DNA of 46,661 bases from Bacteriovoracales bacterium (GCA_028346125.1 JAOMEV010000021.1:1-46661), one strand, 5' to 3'. Counted from the first letter of the stretch, positions 1-8,035 are shown. Made by a program: numbers and translations. Notes: generated by a model from the sequence alone, not told the origin.

Positions 1-2
1 AT

Positions 3-1469
3 CTAAAATTAGCTGAAGAAGAGGCCAGAAAAAAAGAAAAGAGTAAGAAGAGACTAGATTTTCTAAAAGAAATTGAGGCGGCCAATAAGAAAATTAAACT
101 AGCAAAAGAGAAGTCAAAAACCATTAAAAAAAATAATGATAGATTGAACTTTCTCAGGGATATTGAAAATGCCCATAAGAAATTAAAAGAGGCCGAGGAA
201 AAGTCAAAAAAAATAATAACAGAAAATGATAGAAAAGAGTTCCTTAAAAATATTGAAAAAGTAAATGAAGATTTAAGATTGGCCGAGAAGAAAAGGCAAA
301 AAGCAAGAAAACGATGGGGCAAGGCCAGCAAATTTGTAAAAATGACAGCAGCAGCTCGAAGATGGAATAGTTATGTAAAGAAAAAACAGGCCGAGATGGT
401 TAAAAATATAGAGAAGAATAATGTTAGGGCCGTTGAAAAGAACCTTCGTGATGGTGATATAGATCCAAATTTTAAAGATGAAAATGGAAAAACCCCCCTT
501 CATAAAGCCGCTGAAAAGGGACAACCAAAAATGGTTGAAACCCTTATAGATAAAGGCGCTGACCCTAATATAAAAGATGATAGTGGGAATACTCCTATCG
601 ATATTGCAAAAAAATCTGGAAATAGAAAAGTTCTAGACCATTTGCAAGGAGACGAAAAAGAAAGGAATGAAAATAAAAAGGTACAAAAGAATGTGGATCG
701 TGGAGGATCAGTTGATACATTTTTGGAAAAGGGCGGTAATGTAAATGGAAAAGATAATAATGGAGAAATTCCATTAGCAAAGGCCATTAAAAAAGGAAAC
801 AGAAAAGCTGTAGAAGATCTTATAAACAATGGTTCAAGTACTCGGTTTGTTGATAAGGATGGGAAGAGTATTAAGGAACTCGCTGATGAACTTGGCGATG
901 ATAAAATCTCTAAGATGCTAGATAAAAAATCAAACCCTAATAGAAATATGGAAAAGAGATTGGGAAGAAAGTTAAATCCCAAAGAAGTTAAAGAAATATC
1001 TACATGGAAAGAATGGGATGCCAATAATGCTGAAGAAAAAAGTTACATGGATTATATTGGAAGGAATAACCTCAAGGGCATAGTTAGTTTGTTTAAAAAA
1101 TATCCTGGTTATGACATTAAAAAAATAAATGTAAATGTAAGGCGCCGGAGCGGATTAACTCCTTTAATGGAAGCAATAAGATTACGGAAAAAAGATGTTG
1201 CGATGATGCTCATAGGAGATAAAAATTACCTCAGAAAAAAGGGAATCGAGGTTGTACATCCAAGGTATTTGGCCGATGTTAACGCTGAAACCAATTATTT
1301 TAAGACTCCACTTATGTTCGCTGCTTTGAAGGCCGGGTATTTAGATGTGATTAAGGCCCTTTTAAGAGCGGGCGCTAATAGGAGTGCTAGAGATCATTTG
1401 AAAAGAACAGCTTATGACCTTGCTAAGATGAAAGGCCACAGACAGTACCTTAAGTATTTAAGGCCTTAA
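3..1469 (+). CDS. Ankyrin-repeat protein with N-terminal coiled-coil repeats, 5' end missing
   Basis: The frame is open to the left edge, so the true start lies outside the window. The visible protein begins with Lys/Glu-rich 30-residue repeats predicted to be helical and coiled-coil. Ankyrin-type units follow: the clearest is GKTPLHKAAEKGQPKMVETL, then a second pair around GEIPLAKAIKKGNRKAVEDL, then GLTPLMEAIRLRKKDVAMML, and a last pair ending in TAYDLAKMKGHRQYL. Ankyrin repeats bind proteins; the partner is unknown. No signal peptide can be judged because the N-terminus is missing. Its stop codon interlocks with that of the convergent MerC-like gene in a shared TTAA. The ankyrin assignment is firm; any cellular role is not. 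Confidence 0.85.
   Translation, partial: LKLAEEEARKKEKSKKRLDFLKEIEAANKKIKLAKEKSKTIKKNNDRLNFLRDIENAHKKLKEAEEKSKKIITENDRKEFLKNIEKVNEDLRLAEKKRQKARKRWGKASKFVKMTAAARRWNSYVKKKQAEMVKNIEKNNVRAVEKNLRDGDIDPNFKDENGKTPLHKAAEKGQPKMVETLIDKGADPNIKDDSGNTPIDIAKKSGNRKVLDHLQGDEKERNENKKVQKNVDRGGSVDTFLEKGGNVNGKDNNGEIPLAKAIKKGNRKAVEDLINNGSSTRFVDKDGKSIKELADELGDDKISKMLDKKSNPNRNMEKRLGRKLNPKEVKEISTWKEWDANNAEEKSYMDYIGRNNLKGIVSLFKKYPGYDIKKINVNVRRRSGLTPLMEAIRLRKKDVAMMLIGDKNYLRKKGIEVVHPRYLADVNAETNYFKTPLMFAALKAGYLDVIKALLRAGANRSARDHLKRTAYDLAKMKGHRQYLKYLRP
51..320 (+). repeat. Three in-frame 90-bp tandem repeats (30-residue coiled-coil units)
   Basis: Three units of exactly 90 bp start at 51, 141 and 231, each coding for a 30-residue block that begins R-x-x-F-L-(K/R)-(D/E/N)-I-E and continues with an LAEKKS-like segment. 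Bases 3-50 match the last 16 residues of another unit, so the array continues beyond the left edge. The units differ by substitutions, which points to older duplication rather than recent slippage. Confidence 0.85.
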
Positions 1470-1858
1470 TGCTTGTGCTGACAAACATTAAGATGGTTAA
1501 TTTTGTGGGATTTAAATTGAGCGATCATAAGACCAATAATTCCTAAAACCGTAAAAAGTGGATGATAGGGTGAGTGGACATCAAAACCCTGATTTCCGAT
1601 CCCTACAAAAATAGCACCTAGAATGAGGAGAATAAGGGATGTAAGTTTTTTAGGTGACCAGTTTGGAAGGACCTGTCGTCCTGTCAAAAATACTACAAGA
1701 ATGAGAGTTGGGGCCTCGAAAGGCTCTAAGTAAGTATGCCACCAGTGGTGTGCAACTTCCCCTAAAAGAGGGATCACTGTGATTGCCAGAGGAACTATGA
1801 TGCAGTGTATTGCGCAGCCAAGCGATAGAAATGTTGAAACTCTTGTTGATAAACTCAT
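1466..1858 (-). CDS. MerC-domain membrane protein
   Basis: A 130-residue protein with about four hydrophobic segments. The first carries a Cys-x2-His-Cys pattern (C15, H18, C19 in CAIHC), the pattern of the MerC mercury/metal-transport family, and there is a His/Cys-rich tail (CQHKH). MerC proteins sit in the inner membrane and pass metal ions inward; copies outside mer operons are often of unknown specificity. It is divergent from a Fur-family regulator with 149 bp between them, which suggests metal-dependent control. The 3' end overlaps the ankyrin gene by 4 bp. Mercury resistance is not supported, because no merA, merT or merP is present. Confidence 0.75.
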   Translation of the reverse strand: MSLSTRVSTFLSLGCAIHCIIVPLAITVIPLLGEVAHHWWHTYLEPFEAPTLILVVFLTGRQVLPNWSPKKLTSLILLILGAIFVGIGNQGFDVHSPYHPLFTVLGIIGLMIAQFKSHKINHLNVCQHKH

Positions 1859-1905
1859 ATTCTAATGTCCTTTCAACTTAGGCTTATAGCGAAAAGAAAA
1901 TTAAT

Positions 1906-1922
1906 TTGCAAGAAATGTGCAA
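1906..1922. promoter_or_regulatory. Inverted repeat TTGCA-N7-TGCAA, candidate operator
   Basis: A perfect 5-bp inverted repeat with a 7-nt spacer lies between the divergent MerC-like and Fur-family genes, 47 bp upstream of the MerC-like start. An operator for the Fur-family protein is a reasonable guess, but the sequence does not match the classical Fur box and short inverted repeats arise by chance. Confidence 0.3.
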
Positions 1923-1956
1923 AAAGTTCAGATGTTTGATTTTTTTTTTTGATTTC

Positions 1957-1985
1957 ATGACATAAATAGGCGTTTTTGCTATATA
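1957..1985 (+). promoter_or_regulatory. Candidate sigma-70 promoter of the Fur-family gene
   Basis: ATGACA (5/6 match to TTGACA) is followed by 17 nt and TATATA, about 22 nt upstream of the ATG. An 11-T tract (1940-1950) lies just upstream and could act as an UP-like element. Assigned by eye only. Confidence 0.4.
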
Positions 1986-2007
1986 GAATAAAACTTCAGA
2001 GATTATT

Positions 2008-2433
2008 ATGAAAATAAATGCACTAGATATTTTGAAAGAAAAAGGCCTTTCCAATACGGGTCCTAGGAAAAGAATACTTGAGATTCTTATTGGAGATCAA
2101 GCGCCTTTATCGGCTTCTGAAGTTTTCAAAAAGTTGGAATTTGAAGGATTGTGCCACAATGAATCTACTGTATACAGAAACCTTCAAAAATTCTTAGAAG
2201 CAGAAATCATTCAATCATTTACTCTTAACGATGGTATTGCCAGATTTGAGTTTAAGAAAGGCCACCATCACCATATTGTTTGCATTAAATGCAAAAAAAT
2301 GGATTGCCTTAATCTTTGTCAGGTTGAGAAGCTTTTTGACGAGGCCATTAAAAAGCATGGATTTATGCCTGTTTCCCACCATTTAGAGTTTTATGGACTT
2401 TGTAAGGGTTGTTCTACCTCCCCTCTCAAGTAA
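2008..2433 (+). CDS. Fur-family metal-responsive transcriptional regulator
   Basis: A 141-residue Fur/Zur/PerR-type repressor. The N-terminal winged helix includes the recognition segment NESTVYRNLQKF. The dimerisation domain has a four-His cluster (86-89) and two CxxC pairs (C92/C95 and C132/C135) that form the usual structural zinc site. Two extra cysteines, C100 and C104, are present. Which metal is sensed cannot be told from sequence; Zur or Fur are both possible. It is divergent from the MerC-like gene, and its stop overlaps the dinB start by 1 nt (TAATG). The ABC importer just downstream on the other strand is a plausible target. Confidence 0.9.
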   Translation: MKINALDILKEKGLSNTGPRKRILEILIGDQAPLSASEVFKKLEFEGLCHNESTVYRNLQKFLEAEIIQSFTLNDGIARFEFKKGHHHHIVCIKCKKMDCLNLCQVEKLFDEAIKKHGFMPVSHHLEFYGLCKGCSTSPLK

Positions 2434-3545
2434 TGCCCCAAAAAAAAATTATTCATGTTGATATGGACTGCTTTTACGCGGCCGTTGAAATGAGAGATAA
2501 TCCTAATTTAAGAGGAATTCCTCTAGCAGTAGGAGGAAGTGCCGAAAAAAGGGGTGTTGTGGCAACTTGTAATTATGAAGCAAGAAAATTTGGTATCCAC
2601 TCGGCCATGTCATCAGCAAAGGCCCTTAAGCTTTGTCCACACCTAAAGATCATTCCAGGCAGAATGAAAAGTTACATGAAAGAATCATACAAGATCCGGG
2701 AAATATTTTTTGAATATACGCCCCTTGTGGAACCTCTTTCCCTAGATGAGGCCTATCTCGATGTGACTGGAGTGGATAAATGCGGTGGAGTAGCAACCTT
2801 AATGGCAGAAGAAATAAGGTCTAAAATCCTTGAAAAAACAGGTTTAACTGCTTCAGCTGGAGTTGCCCCAAATAAGTTTTTGGCCAAAATTGCAAGCGAC
2901 TGGAAAAAACCAAATGGCCTTTTTATTCTGACTCCAAAAGTAGTACCTCAATTTATTGGCCCACTTCCTATACAAAAAATTCCAGGAGTAGGAAGGGTAA
3001 CTGAAAAAAAATTAAAGGATATGGGGATTTATTATTGCAGAGATATTCAGGAAAAAGGCCTCAATTTTTTGGAAGAACATTTTGGCAAGTTTGGAAAAAC
3101 TCTTATGGAAAGGTCTTTTGGACGAGATGATAGGAGCGTCATTACTGATTACCCTAGGAAATCATTAAGTCTTGAGAGAACTTTCAATCAGGATTTGCAA
3201 GGGGTGGAATGTCTTGAAAAGTTCGAACAGTTTATTTTTGATTTAAGGGAAAGGCTTTTTGGGTGGAAAAAGAAAAAAGATCCTAAGAACCTTTATATTT
3301 CCAAGGCCTATGTGAAACTAAAATATGAAGACTTTCAAAAGACAACTCTCGAAAAAACAAACACTTATCCATTTTATGAACCTTTATGGATTGAAGGAGA
3401 GTTACCAATTGATTTAAAAAACCATTTATTTGAACTTTTAAAAATGTCCTTGGAAAAATCCTCAAAAAAAATAAGGCTTATGGGAATAGGAGTTAGGTTT
3501 GGTGAAAAAGAAGTTTTAAGAAGTGAGCAGTTAAGACTCCTCTAG
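2433..3545 (+). CDS. dinB: DNA polymerase IV (Y-family translesion polymerase)
   Basis: A Y-family polymerase that copies damaged templates. The start at ATG 2433 overlaps the Fur stop and gives 370 residues beginning MPQKKIIHVDMDCFYAAVE, the canonical N-terminus; an upstream in-frame start would add only eight non-conserved residues. Catalytic carboxylates are seen in HVDMDCF and SLDEAYLD. GVAPNKFLAKIASDWKKPNG and the helix-hairpin-helix IPGVGRVTEKKL follow. The C-terminus ends QLRLL, which resembles the beta-clamp-binding motif. Being coupled to a Fur-type regulator is unusual and may be only physical. The 3' end overlaps the convergent ABC ATPase gene by 15 bp. No LexA box was recognised. 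Confidence 0.95.
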   Translation: MPQKKIIHVDMDCFYAAVEMRDNPNLRGIPLAVGGSAEKRGVVATCNYEARKFGIHSAMSSAKALKLCPHLKIIPGRMKSYMKESYKIREIFFEYTPLVEPLSLDEAYLDVTGVDKCGGVATLMAEEIRSKILEKTGLTASAGVAPNKFLAKIASDWKKPNGLFILTPKVVPQFIGPLPIQKIPGVGRVTEKKLKDMGIYYCRDIQEKGLNFLEEHFGKFGKTLMERSFGRDDRSVITDYPRKSLSLERTFNQDLQGVECLEKFEQFIFDLRERLFGWKKKKDPKNLYISKAYVKLKYEDFQKTTLEKTNTYPFYEPLWIEGELPIDLKNHLFELLKMSLEKSSKKIRLMGIGVRFGEKEVLRSEQLRLL

Positions 3546-4499
3546 CTTTTCAAAAATTTTATCAAGTGTAGGAGATTCTATAAGAAGTTTACCTTCAGAA
3601 TGAAGAGTGAAGTCCCCATCTTTTTTTATTTCAAAACTTTTCTTATTAGGAAAAAAGTCTCTTTTTTTCAGTGCCTGTATAACCCAATTTTTTTCCCTGA
3701 GATCACCTATTTGTAAATTAATATTGGGATAAACATCGGAGGATTGTTTTATTTTTTCAGGTAAAAAGTTTTCTCTTACCAATAGAGAATGATGCTCTTT
3801 AGAGAGGAGAAAGTCCTCTGGAGTGGCCATCTTTACGCTTTTTCCTTTTTCAAAAAAAAGAAGGGTGTGTGAATACTTTAAACAAAGTTCCCAGTCATGT
3901 GAGCTAAAGATTATTGTTTTCTTTTTTTGCTTTGAAAATATCTTTAAAAAATGAAAAAACTCGATTTTTCCAGGGATATCAAGGAAAGAGGTTGGCTCAT
4001 CTAAAAAAATAAGAGGAGTATCCTGAACAACGGCCCTTGCAATAAGGACTTTTTGTTTTTGGCCATCACTAAGTTCTTCAAAAAATCGGTCCTTTAAAGA
4101 GTCTAATTTGAGAAGTGATATCGTATCGTCAATGTAGTCACTATCTTCTTTTTTGAGAGTTCCCCAGAAGGATGTGTGGGGATATCGGCCTAAAGCAATC
4201 ACTTCTTTTACGGAGAGGTATTGAAGAGGAGGTCTTTCTGTCAAAACAAGAGATATCATTTTTGAAAGGTCTTTTTTTGAATAACTCTTAATATTTTTTC
4301 CCAATAGAAGAATATCTCCTTTTATAAGGGGAAGAAGTCCAGATAATGTTTTTAAAAGAGTTGATTTTCCACTACCGTTGGGCCCCATAAGAGAGACAAT
4401 TTCACCAGGAAAAAGATTGAAACTAATGTCTTTGGCGATAATATTTTCAAAGTAACCTACTGAAAGGTTTTTGACTTGAAAAAGGATTCCTCTTTTCAT
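3531..4499 (-). CDS. ABC transporter ATP-binding protein (FecE/BtuD type)
   Basis: The ATPase of a metal-chelate or cobalamin importer. Walker A is GPNGSGKST (39-47), the signature is ELSDGQKQK, Walker B is IFLDEPTSFLD and the H-loop is SSHD. The ABC domain takes about 230 residues; a further ~90-residue tail (from about SSDVYPNINLQIGDLREKNW) is not part of the usual fold, and its role is unknown. It is the last gene of a permease/ATPase/binding-protein operon: its start overlaps the permease stop by 4 bp (ATGA). The end overlaps dinB by 15 bp. Substrate unresolved between siderophore, heme and cobalamin. Confidence 0.9.
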   Translation of the reverse strand: MKRGILFQVKNLSVGYFENIIAKDISFNLFPGEIVSLMGPNGSGKSTLLKTLSGLLPLIKGDILLLGKNIKSYSKKDLSKMISLVLTERPPLQYLSVKEVIALGRYPHTSFWGTLKKEDSDYIDDTISLLKLDSLKDRFFEELSDGQKQKVLIARAVVQDTPLIFLDEPTSFLDIPGKIEFFHFLKIFSKQKKKTIIFSSHDWELCLKYSHTLLFFEKGKSVKMATPEDFLLSKEHHSLLVRENFLPEKIKQSSDVYPNINLQIGDLREKNWVIQALKKRDFFPNKKSFEIKKDGDFTLHSEGKLLIESPTLDKIFEKLEES

Positions 4500-5527
4500 T
4501 GAAAAGCCTCACTTTTTCTTCCTCGCCATAAAAATACAAAAAGAACGGGAATGCCAATAAGTCCTAAGATAGCATTTAGTGGCAGTGTCACCTGGTCACT
4601 TAATGAAGATATTAATTCTGAGAAAAGGGCCAGAGAGGCGCCTATAAGCATAACTGATGGAATCAAAACCTTGTGATCTCCTGTTCCAAAAATTTTTCTG
4701 GCCATATGAGGAACTAAGACTCCTAAAAATGCTACAGGCCCACAAAATGAAGTGACGAGCCCTGCCAAAATGGCGGTTAAAATAATGAGGAGAAATTTCA
4801 TTTTTTCAGGAGAAAGGCCTGAACTACGAGCATAGTTATCGCCCAAAAGCATTAGGTTTAAGGGCCTTATCAAGGTAAGAGAACTCAAAAGTCCAAAAAG
4901 AGAAATAGTGCAAAACATTGGAAGCTCATTAAAACTAACTCTTTGGAAGCTTCCCTGAGACCATAGGAAAAAGTTTTTCAGCTCATTCGCTTCACTTAGG
5001 AGGCTTAAAATATTGATGAGTCCGCTTGAAATGTAGCTAAAAAGTAGGCCAAAAATCAGTAGGATGAGCTTTCCTTTTATTTTTAGACTGAAAAGAAAAA
5101 GAATAATTAAAATCAAAAGGCCACCACTCATGGCAGAGAAGGTTATTCCAAATTTATGAAATATCGAGGTCAATTCAAAAGGTAGAAATTTTAATCCCAG
5201 TACCCAAAGGGCAACGCCCAAGGATGAACCACTTTGAATTCCTAAAATGAAGGGGCCGGCAAGAGGATTTTGGAAAAATGTCTGCATCAGAAGGCCGCTG
5301 GTTGCAAGAGAAGCACCTGCAAAAATAGCAGTAAGTGTTTTAGGGACTCTGATTTCTCGAATAACATCTGTAATAAGAGGTTCAGAAAGATTATTAAAAA
5401 AATGGGAAAAAAGTTGGTGAAGACTTATTTTTATGGGCCCTCTTAAAAGAACGCATAAAGAGAGGCATAGGAAAATTATTCCAAAAAGGGCAAAGAGTAA
5501 TGTTCTTTTATTACGAAGTTTTACCAT
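4496..5527 (-). CDS. FecCD-type ABC transporter permease
   Basis: A 343-residue inner-membrane permease with many hydrophobic helices. Family landmarks are GASLATSGLLMQTFFQNPLA near the N-terminus, GPVAFLGVLVPHMAR (the cytoplasmic coupling region) and PLNAILGLIGIPVLFVFLWR at the end. FecCD/BtuC proteins form the channel for iron-siderophore, heme or cobalamin uptake. It lies directly after the binding-protein gene with no intergenic bases and overlaps the ATPase gene by 4 bp, so translational coupling is likely. Confidence 0.93.
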   Translation of the reverse strand: MVKLRNKRTLLFALFGIIFLCLSLCVLLRGPIKISLHQLFSHFFNNLSEPLITDVIREIRVPKTLTAIFAGASLATSGLLMQTFFQNPLAGPFILGIQSGSSLGVALWVLGLKFLPFELTSIFHKFGITFSAMSGGLLILIILFLFSLKIKGKLILLIFGLLFSYISSGLINILSLLSEANELKNFFLWSQGSFQRVSFNELPMFCTISLFGLLSSLTLIRPLNLMLLGDNYARSSGLSPEKMKFLLIILTAILAGLVTSFCGPVAFLGVLVPHMARKIFGTGDHKVLIPSVMLIGASLALFSELISSLSDQVTLPLNAILGLIGIPVLFVFLWRGRKSEAFQ

Positions 5528-6628
5528 TTATTTCAGCTTTTTATACCAACGTAGTGTGTGGCCGGGTAAGAGTTCCGGGTGAAAAATTTTAATGAGGTCA
5601 GCAAGTAAGAGATGGGGCTTTACTAGCGCTCCTTCCCAGTAATCGTTACCCCCCCAAGGATTTGTTTTGTTGTTATTATTGTAAATAAGTCCTTCATGAT
5701 AGGGCCTTAAGAGCTTATATTTATTGTCTTCATTCAGAATATCCTCTTTGGTATGCCAAGGAGACTGAGGAAGCCAAAATTTGATCTGAGTTGATTTTTT
5801 TAAAATGGCCTCAAAGCTAAATGGCAGAGAGCGTTTAGAATTCCAAGGAAGCTTCGCTCCCGCATCCTGAAGAAGTTTTGAAAAATAGGTATTTTCACCT
5901 GGAATAGACCAGGATCCTTGATAATTTCTTCCTGTAAGTACGAGATGGGGTTTTAGGTTTTTTGTTTTCTTTTTTAGAGAAAGATAATTTTTTTTACCTT
6001 GCTCAAAGATAAGTTTTGCTTTTGGAAGTTTTCCAACAAGGGCCCCAACAAATTTGATCCATTCAAACCTTCCTAAGGGGTGGGCCTCTCTGAACTCACT
6101 ATTGAAGACTACTTTTTGTCCCATATCAATGAGCTTATCAATTCCATTTAATGAAGATGCTGGGTAGGCCATGACAATATTTGGTCTGAGTTTAAGAACT
6201 TTTTCGACTTGGAGGGGGTAACCAAGATTAGTAACTTTTTTAGATTTGAGAAGTTCCCTGGCTTTTTTTGAAGAGATATATTTGACTCCGCTAAATCCTT
6301 TAAGTTTATTTAAAGAATTTAACGCCTCTAAAAAGGGAATATGTGTAGTAGAAATGGAGGCCAATGATTTAATTGGCTCCTTTAAGTGGATAAGGTTTTT
6401 GCAATTATAGGGAGTAATACTTTTTGATATAAGAATGTTTTGTTCTGGTGGGCCTTTTATTTTAAGAAGGGTTGTTGTACGAGAAGAGTATATCTCAAGC
6501 CCTTTGGCGTAGCTCATTTTTACTTTTTTAAGTCCATGAGAGCAGTTTATGTTTTGCCCTGTTTCTGGTATGGCAGATTGAGTTGTGGACATAGAGAGAA
6601 AGATTAAAAAAAAGATTATACATTTCAT
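5528..6628 (-). CDS. ABC transporter periplasmic substrate-binding protein
   Basis: A 366-residue protein with a Sec signal peptide (MKCIIFFLIFLSMSTTQSA) and the fold of siderophore/cobalamin-binding proteins: AYPASSLNGIDKLIDMGQKV around the first lobe, PLGRFEWIKFVGALVGK before the long linking helix, and a C-terminal VKPHLLLADLIKIFHPELLP. It probably delivers the ligand to the downstream permease and ATPase. No outer-membrane TonB receptor gene is next to it. The upstream region has no cobalamin riboswitch that I can see, so cobalamin is not favoured over iron or heme; this remains open. Confidence 0.85.
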   Translation of the reverse strand: MKCIIFFLIFLSMSTTQSAIPETGQNINCSHGLKKVKMSYAKGLEIYSSRTTTLLKIKGPPEQNILISKSITPYNCKNLIHLKEPIKSLASISTTHIPFLEALNSLNKLKGFSGVKYISSKKARELLKSKKVTNLGYPLQVEKVLKLRPNIVMAYPASSLNGIDKLIDMGQKVVFNSEFREAHPLGRFEWIKFVGALVGKLPKAKLIFEQGKKNYLSLKKKTKNLKPHLVLTGRNYQGSWSIPGENTYFSKLLQDAGAKLPWNSKRSLPFSFEAILKKSTQIKFWLPQSPWHTKEDILNEDNKYKLLRPYHEGLIYNNNNKTNPWGGNDYWEGALVKPHLLLADLIKIFHPELLPGHTLRWYKKLK

Positions 6629-6687
6629 TCTTTTTGACTAACTGCTTAAAACCCAAAATTCAAGAAGTTTTTGAGTAGTGAAAAAAG

Positions 6688-6720
6688 TCACAACCTGTGA
6701 TAAATAAAATTAGTTTATTT
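6688..6720. promoter_or_regulatory. Two adjacent inverted repeats between divergent genes
   Basis: TCACA-acc-TGTGA (6688-6700) is followed after 1 nt by AAATAAA-attag-TTTATTT (6702-6720). Both are perfect and sit between the importer operon and the divergent esterase. They look like operator sites; the first resembles a CRP half-site pair but in reversed order and with a shorter spacer. Binding factor unknown. Confidence 0.4.
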
Positions 6721-6737
6721 AATTTCTAGGAGTTGCC

Positions 6738-7592
6738 GTGAAGGTTTTATTTTTACTTTTTGTTTTTTCTTTTCATACATTCGCTTCATCAGAAAAACCT
6801 GTTTTAGAGTCTACCTGTGAAGAAACAGATGCAGATACCTTGACTTGGGATACTTGCATAATAAAAACCAAGGGGAGCAAAAGTAAAGATGTGATCTACT
6901 ATTTCCATGGAAAGGATGGGGATGAAAAAACTTGGCTTGAAAACTATTCAGTGACGGGGATGCTTAGAGACTATTGGCAAGAAAACAATATCGATGCTCC
7001 AACAGTTGTCTCAGTTTCTTTTGGGCCAATATGGTTGCTTGTGAAGAGTAATGGGACACTCACTGGTGGCCTTCTTGAGCTCGTTTCCAGAAAAATTTTG
7101 CCTGAGCTGAATTCTCGTTTTGGAAATGAAGGTAAACGAATCCTCTTGGGACAATCGATGGGCGGATTCAATGCCATGCAATTGTATTTGGAAGACTCTC
7201 TTCGTTTTGATAAAGCGGCCTTCATTTGCCCAGCAATAGGTCAACTTTCACCTTTTGCAAGTGATGAAGAAGTTTCTGATTACATTAAAAGAACCAAGGC
7301 GAGCCCTGATAAAGTGAGTGATCTCATTCGGCTTTCAAGAATGTTTATACCTGATCTTGGCTTTTGGAAAAAAACCTCTCCTCTCATTCTTGCGGATAAA
7401 GTCTTAGGGGAGGAGTCAAGTCCCATCTACCTTTCGGCCTCTCTCGAGGACGACTATGGATTTTATGAAGGTTCTTTACTTTTTAAAAATATTTCAAAAA
7501 GGAAGGGCGTAGAAATCAACTGGAGGCCTTTAAGTGGAAAGCATTGTAGTCATGACATCATTTCCTTAGGAAACTTTCTAACAGAACGCTAA
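6738..7592 (+). CDS. Secreted alpha/beta-hydrolase (esterase-D-like)
   Basis: A 284-residue protein starting at GTG with AGGAG five bases upstream, and a signal peptide (MKVLFLLFVFSFHTFASS). The oxyanion/HG region YYFHGKDGDEKTW is followed by the nucleophile elbow GQSMGG with Ser140. Asp238 or Asp239 (SLEDDYG) and His272 (KHCSHD) complete a plausible triad. The family hydrolyses esters; the substrate is unknown and could be host- or prey-derived lipids or polymers if the organism is a predator, which is inference. It shares interlocked stop codons (CTAA, 7589-7592) with the convergent gene. The divergent neighbour is the ABC importer. Confidence 0.8.
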   Translation: MKVLFLLFVFSFHTFASSEKPVLESTCEETDADTLTWDTCIIKTKGSKSKDVIYYFHGKDGDEKTWLENYSVTGMLRDYWQENNIDAPTVVSVSFGPIWLLVKSNGTLTGGLLELVSRKILPELNSRFGNEGKRILLGQSMGGFNAMQLYLEDSLRFDKAAFICPAIGQLSPFASDEEVSDYIKRTKASPDKVSDLIRLSRMFIPDLGFWKKTSPLILADKVLGEESSPIYLSASLEDDYGFYEGSLLFKNISKRKGVEINWRPLSGKHCSHDIISLGNFLTER

Positions 7593-8035
7593 AGCTCAAT
7601 TTCTTCAAAAAGGCTTGGGCGAATATACTTTTCCCAATAGAATATGGGGGGCTGGTTATTTGAGAAGGAATTAACAACCCAATCGATAAACTTGTCTCCT
7701 ATGGAGATATGCTCATTACAAATATGTTCTGAAAACTTTCTAAAAGGAAGCGAGTAATTTTTTTGAGCGTGATTCCAAAAATGTGTGGCCCTTTGTTCAT
7801 GATGATTTTTAAGATTCCTAAAGTATTTTTTCTCTTCCTCTTCAGTCTTGAATTCAAGGTCTATAATGGCCTTAGGGAGTTTGAGTCTTATATTTTTATT
7901 GTAATTTCTGCTGCCTTTTTGGGCTTGGTCAAAAAGGGTCGCCAAAACAGAATGATATCTGTGCTGGGAAAAAGTTTCCAGAAATTCACACTGACTGTCA
8001 GTAAACAGGTTGCCTTCGGAAGTGTCGCTTCTCAT
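7589..8035 (-). CDS. Uncharacterised protein, tandem paralog A
   Basis: A 148-residue soluble protein of no family I recognise. The ATG at 8035 is chosen because GAGAGG lies seven bases upstream and because homology to paralog B begins exactly there (M-x-S-D); an ATG 42 bases further upstream lacks a good ribosome site. By eye about three quarters of positions match paralog B. Conserved blocks are FSQHRYH, LATLF, a TEEEE run, HAQKNY, PFRKFS, CNEH, GDKFIDWVVNSF and a C-terminal SLFEEIEL. It has no signal peptide or membrane segment. Compared with B it has about seven extra residues in the middle. The many His and aromatic residues are notable, but no catalytic signature is evident. Confidence 0.75.
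   Translation of the reverse strand: MRSDTSEGNLFTDSQCEFLETFSQHRYHSVLATLFDQAQKGSRNYNKNIRLKLPKAIIDLEFKTEEEEKKYFRNLKNHHEQRATHFWNHAQKNYSLPFRKFSEHICNEHISIGDKFIDWVVNSFSNNQPPIFYWEKYIRPSLFEEIEL

Noticed and set aside
51-320. Possible CRISPR-like array
   Set aside because: The repeats are contiguous, in-frame and 90 bp with no spacers; they are protein-coding repeats.
500-1024. 174-residue open frame on the minus strand opposite the ankyrin gene
   Set aside because: It lies fully inside a strongly coding frame with clear ankyrin repeats, has a hydrophobic, Ser/Phe-rich composition expected from the complement of Lys-rich codons, and has no recognisable family.
6629-6737. Cobalamin riboswitch upstream of the ABC importer
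   Set aside because: The leader is only about 109 bp and lacks the B12-box; no such structure is visible.
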